Origin: Azonexus hydrophilus DSM 23864
GTDB taxonomy: Bacteria > Pseudomonadota > Gammaproteobacteria > Burkholderiales > Rhodocyclaceae
Direction: 5' to 3'
Length of the DNA: 64,000 nt
Assembly: GCF_000429605.1 (NCBI RefSeq)
Contig: NZ_KE386926.1
Span: forward strand, 17,134-81,133
Made by a program: the position numbers and the translations under genes. Below, piece by piece: positions 1-9,717 of this stretch. Within the stretch, counting starts at the first letter, position 1; the number at the start of each line of letters is the position of its first letter. The notes beneath the pieces were generated by a model. The model was not told the DNA's origin. It saw only the letters and a list, made by a program, of their open reading frames with translations, and did not search any database.

Positions 1-3000
1 TCGATCGGTGGCGGCAACGGAATCTTCAGGTCGATCGGTGCGACATCGGCACCGCCCTTGCCGGCGTCCGAGCCCTTGCCGCCGTCGATCGGTGCCGGTT
101 GCGGCAGCGGTGCCGGAGCCCCCTTGCCATCATCGGCGCCACCCTTGCCGGCGTCGGCCCCCTTGCCACCGTCGATTGGCGCCGGTTGCGGCAGCGGTGC
201 CGGAGCCCCCTTGCCGTCGTCGGCGCCACCCTTGCCGGCGTCGGTCCCCTTGCCACCGTCGATTGGCGCTGGTTGCGGTAACGGTGCCGGAGCCCCCTTG
301 GCGTCGTCGTCGCCCTTGGCGCCCGGCCCCTTGCCATCATCGGCCGGGGCCGGCGGGGCGGCCTTGCCGGCGTCGTCGCCCGCCGGCGGAGCCTTGTCGT
401 CCTTGGGCGACGCCGATTTATCCTCCGGCGCGGCGCCCTTGCCCTGATCGCCGCTGTCGCCGGCAGCCGGACTATTCGGCTTGGTGGTCGTCTTGCTCAA
501 GGTGACATCGGCCTGGATGCCGAGCGAGAGCGCCATCGACGAGTCCTTCTGAACGACATCGGTGACCTTGCCGGCGGCGGTGACCGACGTCGATGCACCG
601 CCCACCGAGGCCCCCTCGTTGCGCAGATCCTTGCCGGCGCTGACCTGCGAACGTCCACCGCTGTTGATCGAAACTGCGTCGTAGCTGGTGCTGCGTTCGA
701 TATCCAGGTTGGCGGCACCGCTCAGGTTAGCCTTGCGCGTCGTGCTCGTTTCTGTGGCACCGCGCGAGGTCTCCTGGCTGACGCCGACACCGGCGCTGAG
801 ACCGAAGGCGGTCGAGCTGCTGGTGTTCTGCGCCGCCCGCAGCTGCATATTGCCGCCGGCGTTGAGCGTAGTATCGCCGGCGCTGGCGATCTTGGTCCCT
901 TCGAGGTCCATGTCGCCGCCGCTGCGCAGCGCGGTGTCGCCGCCGCTGCGGATGTTCACGCCGCTCTTGGTCGAGTTGCTGCTGTCCGACTGGTTGTAGC
1001 CTGCGCTGACCTCGAGCATGCCGCCAGTCTGCGACTTGCCGCCGCTGCCGGCCTTGCCGCCGGTGCTCATGCCGATATTGACCGAGGCGTCGGCGCCGCG
1101 GCTGCTCGCCGTCGTCCGGTCTTCTGCCGCCAGCAGGTTGAGCTTGCCGCCGGCGTCGAGCGTCGTGCTGCCGGCTGACTCGATGCTGGTGCCCTTGAGC
1201 GTGGTGTCGCCGCTGGTCTTGATGCGGACGTTGCCGCCCGACTGGATCGAACCGCCGACTTCCTGGACGCGCGACTTGTCGGCCGTCGCGCCCGAGGCAC
1301 TGACGCTGAGGCTGCCGCCGACGACGCTCTGGGCATTGACGTTGACGGTCAACACCGCGCCGGCATCGATTTTCTCGGAACGGCTGCTGGCCGTGTTCTG
1401 CGCCGCCTTGTAGTCGAGCGAAGCGGCCTGGATGGCGACGTCGCCGCCGGCCGCGATGCGCGTCCCCTCGAGTGTCGTCTTGCCCGACGACTCGCTGCTG
1501 AAGCCCTGGCCGACGCGGATCGTCGACGCGATCGCGGTCGAGGTGTCGGCGCTGGTCTTCTCGTACGACGAGCTGGCGCTGACGCGGCCGCCGACCGAGG
1601 CATCGTAGCCGGCCCCGGAAGTGACTCCGGCCTGCGCCGAGGCACCGGCGTACATGCCGACCTTGGCGGTGTTGTCGAGCTTGGTCGAGGATTCGTAGGT
1701 GGTATCGCGGGCCGCCAGCGATTCGATGGTGCCGGCGCGCTGGCTCATCGAACCGCCGACGTCGATCTGCGTGCCGACATCGCGGATGGTGCCGCCGCTG
1801 GCGTCGCGGGTGAGATCGCCGCCGGCCTTGATCGTCGACACCACGGCCGTCGTGCTGCCGCTGACCGACTTCTCGTCAACGTTGTTGACGCGGTAGCCCA
1901 TGCTGATCTCGGCCGAGGCCCCGGCCTTGGCGTTCAACTGTGCCTCGGCATTGGCACCGGCGTTGGCGCCGGCGTAGAGACCGACCGAGGTGGTGTTCTT
2001 GCTGCTGCTCGTTTCCTTGCGGTCGTCGGTAGCCAGGAAGCGCATGTTCTCGGCCTTCAGCGCGACATCGCCGCCGGCGGCGATGTCCGAGCCCTTGACG
2101 GTGAGATCCTTGGCCGTCAGCGACAGGTCGCCGCCGGCGCTGATCCCGGACTTGTTGTTGCGCGTCTCGAGCGTGCTGGTCTTGCCGGTCTCGACCCTCA
2201 GCAGGTCAAGGGTGTTGTCGGAACCGGCACTCGCCGATGCCTTCGCCGACGGCAGCAGGGCTGCGCCCCCGGCCGCCGCCGAACCGCCGGCGCCGGCCTC
2301 GTTGTTGCTGCCGAGCATCAGGCCGACGCTGGTCCTGGTGGTCTCGGTGGTCTTCAGCGAGACATCCTCGGAAGTCCGCACATCGACGCTCGCCGCGCGC
2401 AGATCCATGTTGCCGCCGGCAGCCAGCTGGCTGCCTTCGAGCACGACCTTGTTCTTGGCATCGACGCTCATGTTGCCGCCGCTCTTGATGCCAGCGGCCT
2501 GGTTGCGGATCTCCAGGCTGGTTTCCTTGCTCTGCGTCGATTCGAGGAAGTTGACGCTGCTCTCGCTGCGGGCGCTGGCGCCAACGCCGGCACCGACGGC
2601 GATGCCGCCGACGCCAACGCTGCCGTTGACCGACGCCCCGGCGCCGGCGCTGTTGCTCGAGCTGGCCATCAGGCCGATCGAGGTCTTGTCGCTGGTCGTC
2701 ACCGAGATGTCGACGTCGCGCCCGGCAAGCACCTCGACATCGCGCGCCTGGATCGTCGTGTTGCCGGCGGTGTCGATGCTCGACCCCTGGACCTTGACGG
2801 TGCCGTCGGCGCTCAGGCGGGTGTTGCCGCCGACCTTGATCGTCGACGCCACATTGCGCGCCGAGAGGCTGTCGGTCACCGTCTTTTCATTGGCCATCAG
2901 TTCGAGACCGCCGCTGCCTTCGGCCGAGGCCTGTGCGCTGGCGCCGACGTTGCCGCTCAGGCCGGCCTTGCCGGCCTCACCCTTGGCCACCGCCCCGGCC

Positions 3001-6000
3001 GAGGCATCGGCCGAGCCCTTGCCGTCGGTCACCCGGAGGAAGGTCGTGGTCGTCGTCTCGGTATGCGTCTCGACCTTGTCGAGCCCGGCCAGCACGTTGA
3101 TGTTGCTCGCCTTGATGTCGGCATCGCCGCCAACCTCGAGGCTGGAGCCCTGCAGCGTGACGTCCTTGCCGGCCTTGATGCTGGCGTCGCCGCCCACCGC
3201 GAAGCTGCTGGCGACGTTCTTGCTGACCGTCTGCGTCTTGGTCGTCGAGGTTTCGCCCCAGAGCCCGCCACCGACGCCGAGACCGCTTTCCTTGCTGGTC
3301 TCGGTGGTCTTGGTGGTATCTGCCTTGCTGACGATGTTGACCGCGCCCGCTGCGTCGAGCGCCGCGTCGCCGCCGACCTTGACGTCGGTGGCGGCAAAGG
3401 TGATGTCCTTGCCCGACTTGGCGGCCAGGTTGCCGCCGACGGTCAGCCCGGACTTCAGCTGCTCGACGGTGGTCATCGTCGAACTCTTGCTGCTGCCACC
3501 GAGAGCACCTTCAGAACCCGACTTGCTCGAGGTCGTCGTAAGCTTCTCGAGGCTGTCGAAATTGACCCCGTCACCAGCATTCAGCGTCGCATTGCCGCCG
3601 GCATTGACCTGGGCGCCGATGACATCGATGCTGCGCTTGGCGTCGATGCTCAGATCGCCGGTCGAAATGATCTGGGCGGTACGGCCGATATCGGTGGTGT
3701 AGAACTCGTCGTTGCCCGACCCGCTGCTGTAGGTACGATTGACGACGCTGCCCTCGGTCGAGGTCAAGCTGACGTTGCCGCCCTTGATCGTGCCCGAGAG
3801 ATTGGTGATGTCCTGCTTGGCGACGACGGTCAGCGTCTTGGTGCCGGCGACGGTGCCGCCGACGTTGTCGAAGCGGTCGACGTTGATGTTCACGTCGGCA
3901 CCGGCGATCACCGAGCCCGTTTCGATGCTGGCGCGGGTCTCGGCCGAGAGGTAGACGACCGGGACCAATACGCGCTGCCCGGACACTTCCTGCTCGACCA
4001 TCCACACGACATCGCTCTTCAGCGCGGCCACCTGCGCTGCGCTGGGCGCCTTGCCCCATTCCAGGCCAAGCTGCTTGGCTTCCTTGGCAGCATTGTCCAT
4101 CAGGTACTGCATCTGGCTGCTCTCGCTGGAGAAGCCGGCGAGCATCGCCCGGCCGACCTGGGCGACCAGCTCCTGGCGGATCAGATAAGCCTCGTAGGCA
4201 CCGTCGCCGAGGCGCTTGATCAGGGTGTCCGGATCGTAGCCGAGCTGCTTGGCGAGCAGGTCGGAACCGGCGAAGTTGCCGGCCGACAGGTAGCGAGGAT
4301 TGCTCTCGACCAAGTAGCGCGCATTCGGCGCGGTGGCGATGACGAAATAGCCGTTCGGGCTGCTCGGCAGGTTGATCGTGATACCGCCGAAGCTGACCGG
4401 CCCTTGCGGCGTCGCCGGGGTCGACGGCGCAACCACGGCGCCGGTGCGGGAATCGATCTTGCCGCTGCTGGTATAGGTGGCGGTCTGTCCGCCGCCCGCG
4501 TCTTCGCCGCCGTCGTAGCTGCGACCGGCATCGACCCCGATGTCGCTTGTTCCCTTCGTGGACGTGCCAGTCGGCGCCGTCGCCGACTTGGCGCCGCTGA
4601 CCGGCGTTGCTGTCGAACCAGTGACATTCAGTCCGGCGCCGTCGATCTGCAGCGAATTGCTGGCAAACACTCCGGCACCGATGCTGTCGATTTGCTGCGT
4701 GTTGGGGATCACGACAGAGCCATGGTGCGAATCGGTTTTCTTGACGATCGCGATATCCGTCTTCAGACCGTACCAGGAAATGTAGTCGGAATAGTTATCA
4801 ACGTAATTGATACGTTGCAGCGCCATCTCGTTGAGATGGAAGTGTCCACCGGAAGCGCTGCCGATCACCACATCCTTGCCCGAAATGACGCCGCCGGTGT
4901 TGTAGGCATTGCTGTAGCCAGTCAGCTTGACGGTGCCAGCACCGACGATCTGCGGCTTGAAGGTTGGCTTGCCGCCGGCGTAGTACTGGTCGCGGTGCCA
5001 CTCATCCTTGTAGTAAGCCCAGAATTCGCTCTCGACTGCATCTGCCTTGTAGTACTGGCTGAGATAGGTTGTCGTCTTGGCGCTGTCAGCGCCCCAGACC
5101 CGGTCATCGCCACCATCGATCTCGTTGTAGATCGTCCCGGCCTGCAGCGTGATGCTGCCCAGGCTGCTGATCGTGCTGTTGTTGACGATTTCGTAGCCGA
5201 TCAGCTTGACCGCCTCGTCGGCGTCGATGGTGCCGACGGCGCTGCTGCGCGTACCGACGTTGGTCAGCGTGTTCGACGCCGTCACCGAAGCCGTCTTGCC
5301 GCTCCAGATGGCGCCGCGGTTGGTCACATCGCCGCCGCGCGACTTGACGACCAGATCCTTCTGCGCAGCGAAGGCGCCGCTCTGGTTGTTGTCGAGCTTG
5401 CCGTCGGTGGCAAAGGTCAGATAACCGGCCGAATAGACCAGGCCGTTGTTGGCAAAATCGTTGACCAACTGGATATCGGCCCAGCCGCTACCGCCGGTGA
5501 CGGCGAGGATCTGGCTGTTGGCGCCGGCCAGCGTCAGCGTGTTGGCGTAAACCTGCATGTTGCGCGTCGACGACAGGCGGGCGCCGTCGGCCAGCGCCAA
5601 CGTACCAATGGCGAAATCGACGGTGTCACCGAGGACCAGGCCACCGTTGGCGATATCGAGAACGACACCGCGACCGCCCTCGACGGCGTCGATGTCGAGC
5701 ACGCCGCCGGCCTGGAGGGTGCCGCTGCCGCCGACATCGATGCGGCCGCCGGCCGATGTGCTGCGCAGCGTCATCGCGCCGCCGCTGAGCAGCGTCTTGG
5801 TGTTGTCGATCACCTCGCTGTAATTGACCGTCAGGCTGCCGTAGGACTGCAGCGTGCCGTCGTTGTCGAGCCGGCGGACGTTGATGCTACCGCCGCCGGT
5901 CGCCTCGTCGGCCAGCGTCAGCGTGGCGTCGGCGGCGTTTTCCAGCATATCGAAGCTGAGCGTGCTGTCGGCCGCCGCACCGCCCTGGATGGTGCCCTTG

Positions 6001-9000
6001 TTGACCAGGCGATTGCCGCTGAGGACCAGGCGTTCGGCCTGGATCGCTGCGCCGCTGGCGTTATCGATGTCGAGGTTGTCGCCGGAGATCGACAGGGTGC
6101 CGCCGGCAGCCAGCGATTTGCTGTTGTTCAGTGCGCCGGCGACCAGCGTCAGGTCGTTTGCCCCCAGCAGCTTGCCGGCGTTGTTCAGGGTGTTGCCGAC
6201 GTCCAGCTGGTCTTCCTTGTCGGCGACGCTGAGGGTCGACAGCAGCCAGGTACCAGAATTGCTCAAGCTGGCGACCTTGACGACGCTGCCGCTCCGCGCC
6301 TGGATCCAGGCCTTATCCGGCTGCTGGGCATCGCTGCTGTTGTTCTCGGCGCTGCTGGCGAGCAGCTTGAAACTGCCGTCGCTGATCAGCGTGCCACTGT
6401 TGACGAAGGCGGCGCTGTCGTCGCTGGCGGCGTCGGCAATGTCCACCGCGGTCTTGCCGTAGATCGTGCCGCTGTTGCTGGTGCCGGCGGCGCGAATGGT
6501 CAGTGCGTCTTTTTCGGCGCTCAGCGTGCCGGCGTTGGCGAGTCCGGCGCTCGCCGTCAGGGCGACGCTGCCGCCCTTGATCGTCGCCCCGCCCTGGTTA
6601 TCGACACGGGCTGCCGTCAGTGCCAGCGCGCCGCCCTGGAGCACGCCACCGGCGGTATTCGTGAAATTGCCGCTGTTCAGGTCGAAGGCACCGGTGGCAA
6701 GCAGCTTGCCGGCGTTGTCCACGCTTGCCGCAGCGAGAACCAGATCGCGCCGGGACTGCAGCAGGCCGCTGTTGGTGAGCGCATTGGCCACCGTCACCCG
6801 GTCGCTGCCGACGTTGACGGTCGACAGCAGCCAGCTGCCGAAATTGCTCAGGCTGGCGACCGAGACGGTGCTGCCGGCGGCGGCCTGCATCCAGCCGCCG
6901 CTCTTGTTCTCGGCGCTGCTGGCGAACAGCGCCAGCGTCCCGTCGCTGATCAGCGTGCCGCGGTTGACGAAGGCGGCGCTGCCGTTGCCGGCGGCGTCAG
7001 CGATATCGACCGCAGTTTTGCCGTAGACCGTTCCGCTGTTGCTGGTGCTGGCGGCGCGGATGGTCAGCGCACCGTTCTCGGCGCTCAAGGTACCAGCGTT
7101 GTCGAGCCCGGCGCTTGCGCTCAGGGCGACGCTGTCGCCCTTGATCGTCGCCCCGCCCTGGTTGTCGACACGGGCCGTAGTCAGCGCCAGGGCGCCGCCC
7201 TGGAGGACGCCGCCCGCGGTATTCGTGAAATTGCCGGTGCCCAGGTCGAAAGCCCCGGCGGCGAGCAGCTTGCCAGCGTTGTCGGTGCTGTCGGCGCTCA
7301 CCTCGAGCGCGCGCCCCGACTGCAGCAGGCCGCGGTTGATAAGGGCGTCAGCCACCGTCACCCGATCGCTGCCGACGTTGACGGTCGACAGCAGCCAGCT
7401 GCCAAAATTGCTCAGGCTGGCGACCGAGACGGTGCTGCCGGTCGCGGCCTGAATCCAGGCGTTGTCGGCTTGCAGAGGATCGGCGCTCTGGTTCTCGGCG
7501 CTACTGGCGAGCAGGGCCAGCGTCCCGTCGCTGATCAGCGTGCCGCGGTTGACGAAGGCGGCGCTGCCGTTGCCGGCGCGGTCGGCGATATCGACCGCGG
7601 TTTTGCCATAGACCGTGCCACTGTTGGTGGTGCCGGCGGCACGGATGGTCAGTGCGCCGTTCCCGGCGCTCAAGGTGCCGGCGTTGTCGAGCCCGGCACT
7701 CGCGCTCAGGGCGACGCTGTCGCCCTTGAGCGTGGCGCCGGCCTGGTTGTCGACGCGGGCCGCCGTCAGCGCCAGGGCGCCGCCCTGGAGCACGCCGCCC
7801 GCGGTATTCGTGAAATTGCCGCTGTTCAGGTCGAACGCACCGGTGGCGAGCAGCTTGCCGGCGTTGTCGGTGCTGCCGGCGCTCAACTCGAGAGCGCGCC
7901 CCGACTGCAGCAGGCCGCTGTTGGCGAGGGCATTGGCCACCGTTACCCGGTCGCTGCCGACGTTGACGGTCGACAGCAGCCAGCTGCCAAAATTGCTCAG
8001 GCTGGCGACCGAGACGGTGCTGCCGTCGCGGGCCTGGATCCAGCCGGCGGCGGCGTTGCCGGCGCTGCTGGCAAGCAGGTTGAGGCTGCCGTCGCTGAGC
8101 AGCCGGCCGCTGTTGGTGAAGGTGGCGCTGCCGTTGCCGGCGGCGTCGGCGATGTCGATCGCGGTTTTGCCGTAGATCGTGCCGCTGTTGCTGGTCCCGC
8201 CGGCGCGGATCGTCAGCACGCCGGCGTCGGCGCTGAGCGTGCCGGCGTTGGCGAGGCCACCGGCGCTCAGGTCGAGGTCGCCGCCAACGCTCTGGACGGT
8301 GCCCGCCAGACTCAGCGCGCCGCCGCTGGCCAGCGTCAGGTCGCTGCCGGCGCGCAGCGTTGCCGCGCCGAGATCGGTGCCGCCGTCGCTGCGCAGCTGC
8401 AGCGGTCCGCCGGCGTAGAGCAGCGTGCCGGCGCCGCCGAGCGCGGTCGTGCCGAAAGCCGCCGACCAGCCCTGGCCACTGCCCCAGGCGGTGCCGTCGA
8501 TTGCCGCCCGGCCGCCGACCGTCAGCGCCAGGCTGTCGCCAGCGTAGCGCCGGTTGTCGTCGGCACCGCCAGCGCCCTGCGCGGCGTCGTCGAGCTGCGC
8601 CGCCTGCAGCGTCAGATCGTCGCCGGCGACCAGCACGCCGCCGCGCAGCACGATGCCGCCGGCCGCCGTCAGGTCGAGGTCGCGGCGTGCCGCCAGGCCG
8701 CCGCCGGTCAAACGGATCGCATCCGCCGCCTGGTCGCCGCTGCGCAGGCTCAGGTCGGTCTGGGCCGAGAGCTTGCCGGCGATCTCGATGCGCCCTTCGG
8801 CGCTGAGCGTGAACTCGCCGGCGGTCGCCGCCATCTCGCCGAGCATGCGCACACCGACGCCGCCTTCGGTGGCGACGATGCGGATGCGGTCGGCGTACAT
8901 GCCGCCGAGCAGCGAGCTATCGAGGGCGTAGCTGACGCTGCCGATGCCGGCCAGCGGTGCGGTCGCGGCGCGGCTGGCGTAGCTCCAGCGATGGGCGCCG

Positions 9001-9704
9001 AGGCTGACGCCGAGGTCGGCGGCGTTGACCTTGCCGTCCACGCGCACGGCCCGGGCGACCAGGTCGAGAATCTGCTGGGCGCTGGCGTTGAGGCCGTCGC
9101 CGGCGATCGCGATATCGCCCTGGCGCACCTCGAAACCGCCAAGCGAGCCGTCGTTGTTGAGGAAAGGCGCGCCAGTGGTCAGCGTGACCCGGTCGCTATT
9201 GATGAAGCCGCAGCCCTGGCAGGTGATCCCGTAGGGATTGGCGACGACGACGTCGGCCTTGCCGCCGAGCACCTCGGTGAAGCCGTTGAGCTCCGAGCGG
9301 CGATTGCTGACGACTTCGTTGAGGATCACCGTGGCCTGGCGCGTCAGGTTGGTGTTGGTCATCACCTGGCCGGCCAGCTGCGAGGTCACCGACAGCTGCG
9401 TCGCCTGGGCATTATTGAGGACGAGCCCCTTGGGATCGACGTTGTACTGGGTGAACTTGTTGTGCGACAGGCCGGCCGCATTGCTGTCGGCGATATTGAC
9501 GACGGTCGCGCCGTTCGGCGCGACATAGGTGGTGGTCGCCCCCCCGGCCGATACCGCCGACGGGGTCTGCGCCGACAGAAGTGCCGGCGCGAGCAGCACG
9601 AGCGCCGCCGCCGACTTGCTTTTGCCGTGGCTCCTGGCGCATTCAGCGACGGCCACCCAGACACCGCGGCTGGCATTCCAAACGATTCGATAAATACGGT
9701 TCAT
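1..9704 (-). CDS. TpsA-type filamentous haemagglutinin exoprotein, C-terminus beyond left edge
   Basis: Large secreted adhesin or effector of a two-partner (type Vb) secretion system. About 3,234 codons are open without a stop and the frame runs off the left edge. The N-terminus MNRIYRIVWNASRGVWVAVA is a typical extended signal peptide region, followed by a cleavable signal core and SAQ. The TPS/haemagglutination-activity domain follows, with NPYGITCQGCGFIN standing for the family's NPNGI motif with its two cysteines. Then come hundreds of short beta-helix-type repeats, three long tandem modules, haemagglutinin repeats, and a Pro/Gly/Lys/Asp-rich tail near the edge. It begins 13 bases after the transporter gene's stop, so the two form one operon. 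The ATG has a GGAT element 8-10 bases upstream. The missing C-terminus means a toxin (CdiA-like) or plain adhesin end cannot be told apart. Confidence 0.93.
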   Translation of the reverse strand, partial: MNRIYRIVWNASRGVWVAVAECARSHGKSKSAAALVLLAPALLSAQTPSAVSAGGATTTYVAPNGATVVNIADSNAAGLSHNKFTQYNVDPKGLVLNNAQATQLSVTSQLAGQVMTNTNLTRQATVILNEVVSNRRSELNGFTEVLGGKADVVVANPYGITCQGCGFINSDRVTLTTGAPFLNNDGSLGGFEVRQGDIAIAGDGLNASAQQILDLVARAVRVDGKVNAADLGVSLGAHRWSYASRAATAPLAGIGSVSYALDSSLLGGMYADRIRIVATEGGVGVRMLGEMAATAGEFTLSAEGRIEIAGKLSAQTDLSLRSGDQAADAIRLTGGGLAARRDLDLTAAGGIVLRGGVLVAGDDLTLQAAQLDDAAQGAGGADDNRRYAGDSLALTVGGRAAIDGTAWGSGQGWSAAFGTTALGGAGTLLYAGGPLQLRSDGGTDLGAATLRAGSDLTLASGGALSLAGTVQSVGGDLDLSAGGLANAGTLSADAGVLTIRAGGTSNSGTIYGKTAIDIADAAGNGSATFTNSGRLLSDGSLNLLASSAGNAAAGWIQARDGSTVSVASLSNFGSWLLSTVNVGSDRVTVANALANSGLLQSGRALELSAGSTDNAGKLLATGAFDLNSGNFTNTAGGVLQGGALALTAARVDNQAGATLKGDSVALSASAGLDNAGTLSAGNGALTIRAAGTTNSGTVYGKTAVDIADRAGNGSAAFVNRGTLISDGTLALLASSAENQSADPLQADNAWIQAATGSTVSVASLSNFGSWLLSTVNVGSDRVTVADALINRGLLQSGRALEVSADSTDNAGKLLAAGAFDLGTGNFTNTAGGVLQGGALALTTARVDNQGGATIKGDSVALSASAGLDNAGTLSAENGALTIRAASTSNSGTVYGKTAVDIADAAGNGSAAFVNRGTLISDGTLALFASSAENKSGGWMQAAAGSTVSVASLSNFGSWLLSTVNVGSDRVTVANALTNSGLLQSRRDLVLAAASVDNAGKLLATGAFDLNSGNFTNTAGGVLQGGALALTAARVDNQGGATIKGGSVALTASAGLANAGTLSAEKDALTIRAAGTSNSGTIYGKTAVDIADAASDDSAAFVNSGTLISDGSFKLLASSAENNSSDAQQPDKAWIQARSGSVVKVASLSNSGTWLLSTLSVADKEDQLDVGNTLNNAGKLLGANDLTLVAGALNNSKSLAAGGTLSISGDNLDIDNASGAAIQAERLVLSGNRLVNKGTIQGGAAADSTLSFDMLENAADATLTLADEATGGGSINVRRLDNDGTLQSYGSLTVNYSEVIDNTKTLLSGGAMTLRSTSAGGRIDVGGSGTLQAGGVLDIDAVEGGRGVVLDIANGGLVLGDTVDFAIGTLALADGARLSSTRNMQVYANTLTLAGANSQILAVTGGSGWADIQLVNDFANNGLVYSAGYLTFATDGKLDNNQSGAFAAQKDLVVKSRGGDVTNRGAIWSGKTASVTASNTLTNVGTRSSAVGTIDADEAVKLIGYEIVNNSTISSLGSITLQAGTIYNEIDGGDDRVWGADSAKTTTYLSQYYKADAVESEFWAYYKDEWHRDQYYAGGKPTFKPQIVGAGTVKLTGYSNAYNTGGVISGKDVVIGSASGGHFHLNEMALQRINYVDNYSDYISWYGLKTDIAIVKKTDSHHGSVVIPNTQQIDSIGAGVFASNSLQIDGAGLNVTGSTATPVSGAKSATAPTGTSTKGTSDIGVDAGRSYDGGEDAGGGQTATYTSSGKIDSRTGAVVAPSTPATPQGPVSFGGITINLPSSPNGYFVIATAPNARYLVESNPRYLSAGNFAGSDLLAKQLGYDPDTLIKRLGDGAYEAYLIRQELVAQVGRAMLAGFSSESSQMQYLMDNAAKEAKQLGLEWGKAPSAAQVAALKSDVVWMVEQEVSGQRVLVPVVYLSAETRASIETGSVIAGADVNINVDRFDNVGGTVAGTKTLTVVAKQDITNLSGTIKGGNVSLTSTEGSVVNRTYSSGSGNDEFYTTDIGRTAQIISTGDLSIDAKRSIDVIGAQVNAGGNATLNAGDGVNFDSLEKLTTTSSKSGSEGALGGSSKSSTMTTVEQLKSGLTVGGNLAAKSGKDITFAATDVKVGGDAALDAAGAVNIVSKADTTKTTETSKESGLGVGGGLWGETSTTKTQTVSKNVASSFAVGGDASIKAGKDVTLQGSSLEVGGDADIKASNINVLAGLDKVETHTETTTTTFLRVTDGKGSADASAGAVAKGEAGKAGLSGNVGASAQASAEGSGGLELMANEKTVTDSLSARNVASTIKVGGNTRLSADGTVKVQGSSIDTAGNTTIQARDVEVLAGRDVDISVTTSDKTSIGLMASSSNSAGAGASVNGSVGVGGIAVGAGVGASARSESSVNFLESTQSKETSLEIRNQAAGIKSGGNMSVDAKNKVVLEGSQLAAGGNMDLRAASVDVRTSEDVSLKTTETTRTSVGLMLGSNNEAGAGGSAAAGGAALLPSAKASASAGSDNTLDLLRVETGKTSTLETRNNKSGISAGGDLSLTAKDLTVKGSDIAAGGDVALKAENMRFLATDDRKETSSSKNTTSVGLYAGANAGANAEAQLNAKAGASAEISMGYRVNNVDEKSVSGSTTAVVSTIKAGGDLTRDASGGTIRDVGTQIDVGGSMSQRAGTIESLAARDTTYESSTKLDNTAKVGMYAGASAQAGVTSGAGYDASVGGRVSASSSYEKTSADTSTAIASTIRVGQGFSSESSGKTTLEGTRIAAGGDVAIQAASLDYKAAQNTASSRSEKIDAGAVLTVNVNAQSVVGGSLSVSASGATADKSRVQEVGGSIQSGGNVRIKTSGDTTLKGTSIESAGSTTLDAGGKLNLLAAEDRTTASSRGADASVNIGMSTGGKAGSGGKSQTGGMLEVSAGYNQSDSSNSTKSGVNIRSGGDTALRSGGDMDLEGTKIASAGDTTLNAGGNMQLRAAQNTSSSTAFGLSAGVGVSQETSRGATETSTTRKANLSGAANLDIERSTSYDAVSINSGGRSQVSAGKDLRNEGASVGGASTSVTAAGKVTDVVQKDSSMALSLGIQADVTLSKTTTKPNSPAAGDSGDQGKGAAPEDKSASPKDDKAPPAGDDAGKAAPPAPADDGKGPGAKGDDDAKGAPAPLPQPAPIDGGKGTDAGKGGADDGKGAPAPLPQPAPIDGGKGADAGKGGADDGKGAPAPLPQPAPIDGGKGSDAGKGGADVAPIDLKIPLPPPI
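46..322 (-). repeat. Tandem 87-bp (29-aa) repeats in the exoprotein tail
   Basis: Copies of an 87-base unit start at about 82, 169 and 256, with degenerate partial copies on either side. In the protein they read as GGKG-DAGKGGADDGKGAPAPLPQPAPID, a Lys/Gly/Asp linker alternating with a Pro-rich segment. The array stays in frame, so copy-number change would only alter tail length. It probably forms an extended stalk or flexible linker. Confidence 0.85.
6456..8168 (-). repeat. Three long tandem modules (564/585/564 bp) in the exoprotein
   Basis: The same anchor (translated NSGTIYGKTAVDIAD) recurs at about 6456, 7020, 7605 and 8169. Units are 564, 585 and 564 bases; the middle one carries 21 extra bases (7 residues, around DPLQADN). 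Each is roughly 188 residues and includes the conserved stretch TVSVASLSNFGSWLLSTVNV. A more diverged copy lies on the side toward 5900. Near-identity between copies suggests recent duplication or gene conversion. Confidence 0.85.
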
Positions 9705-9717
9705 GATCGATCAATCC

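Noticed and set aside
50..345. CRISPR-like regular repeats
   Set aside because: The 87-base units are contiguous coding repeats in frame with the exoprotein; there are no unique spacers between short palindromic repeats.
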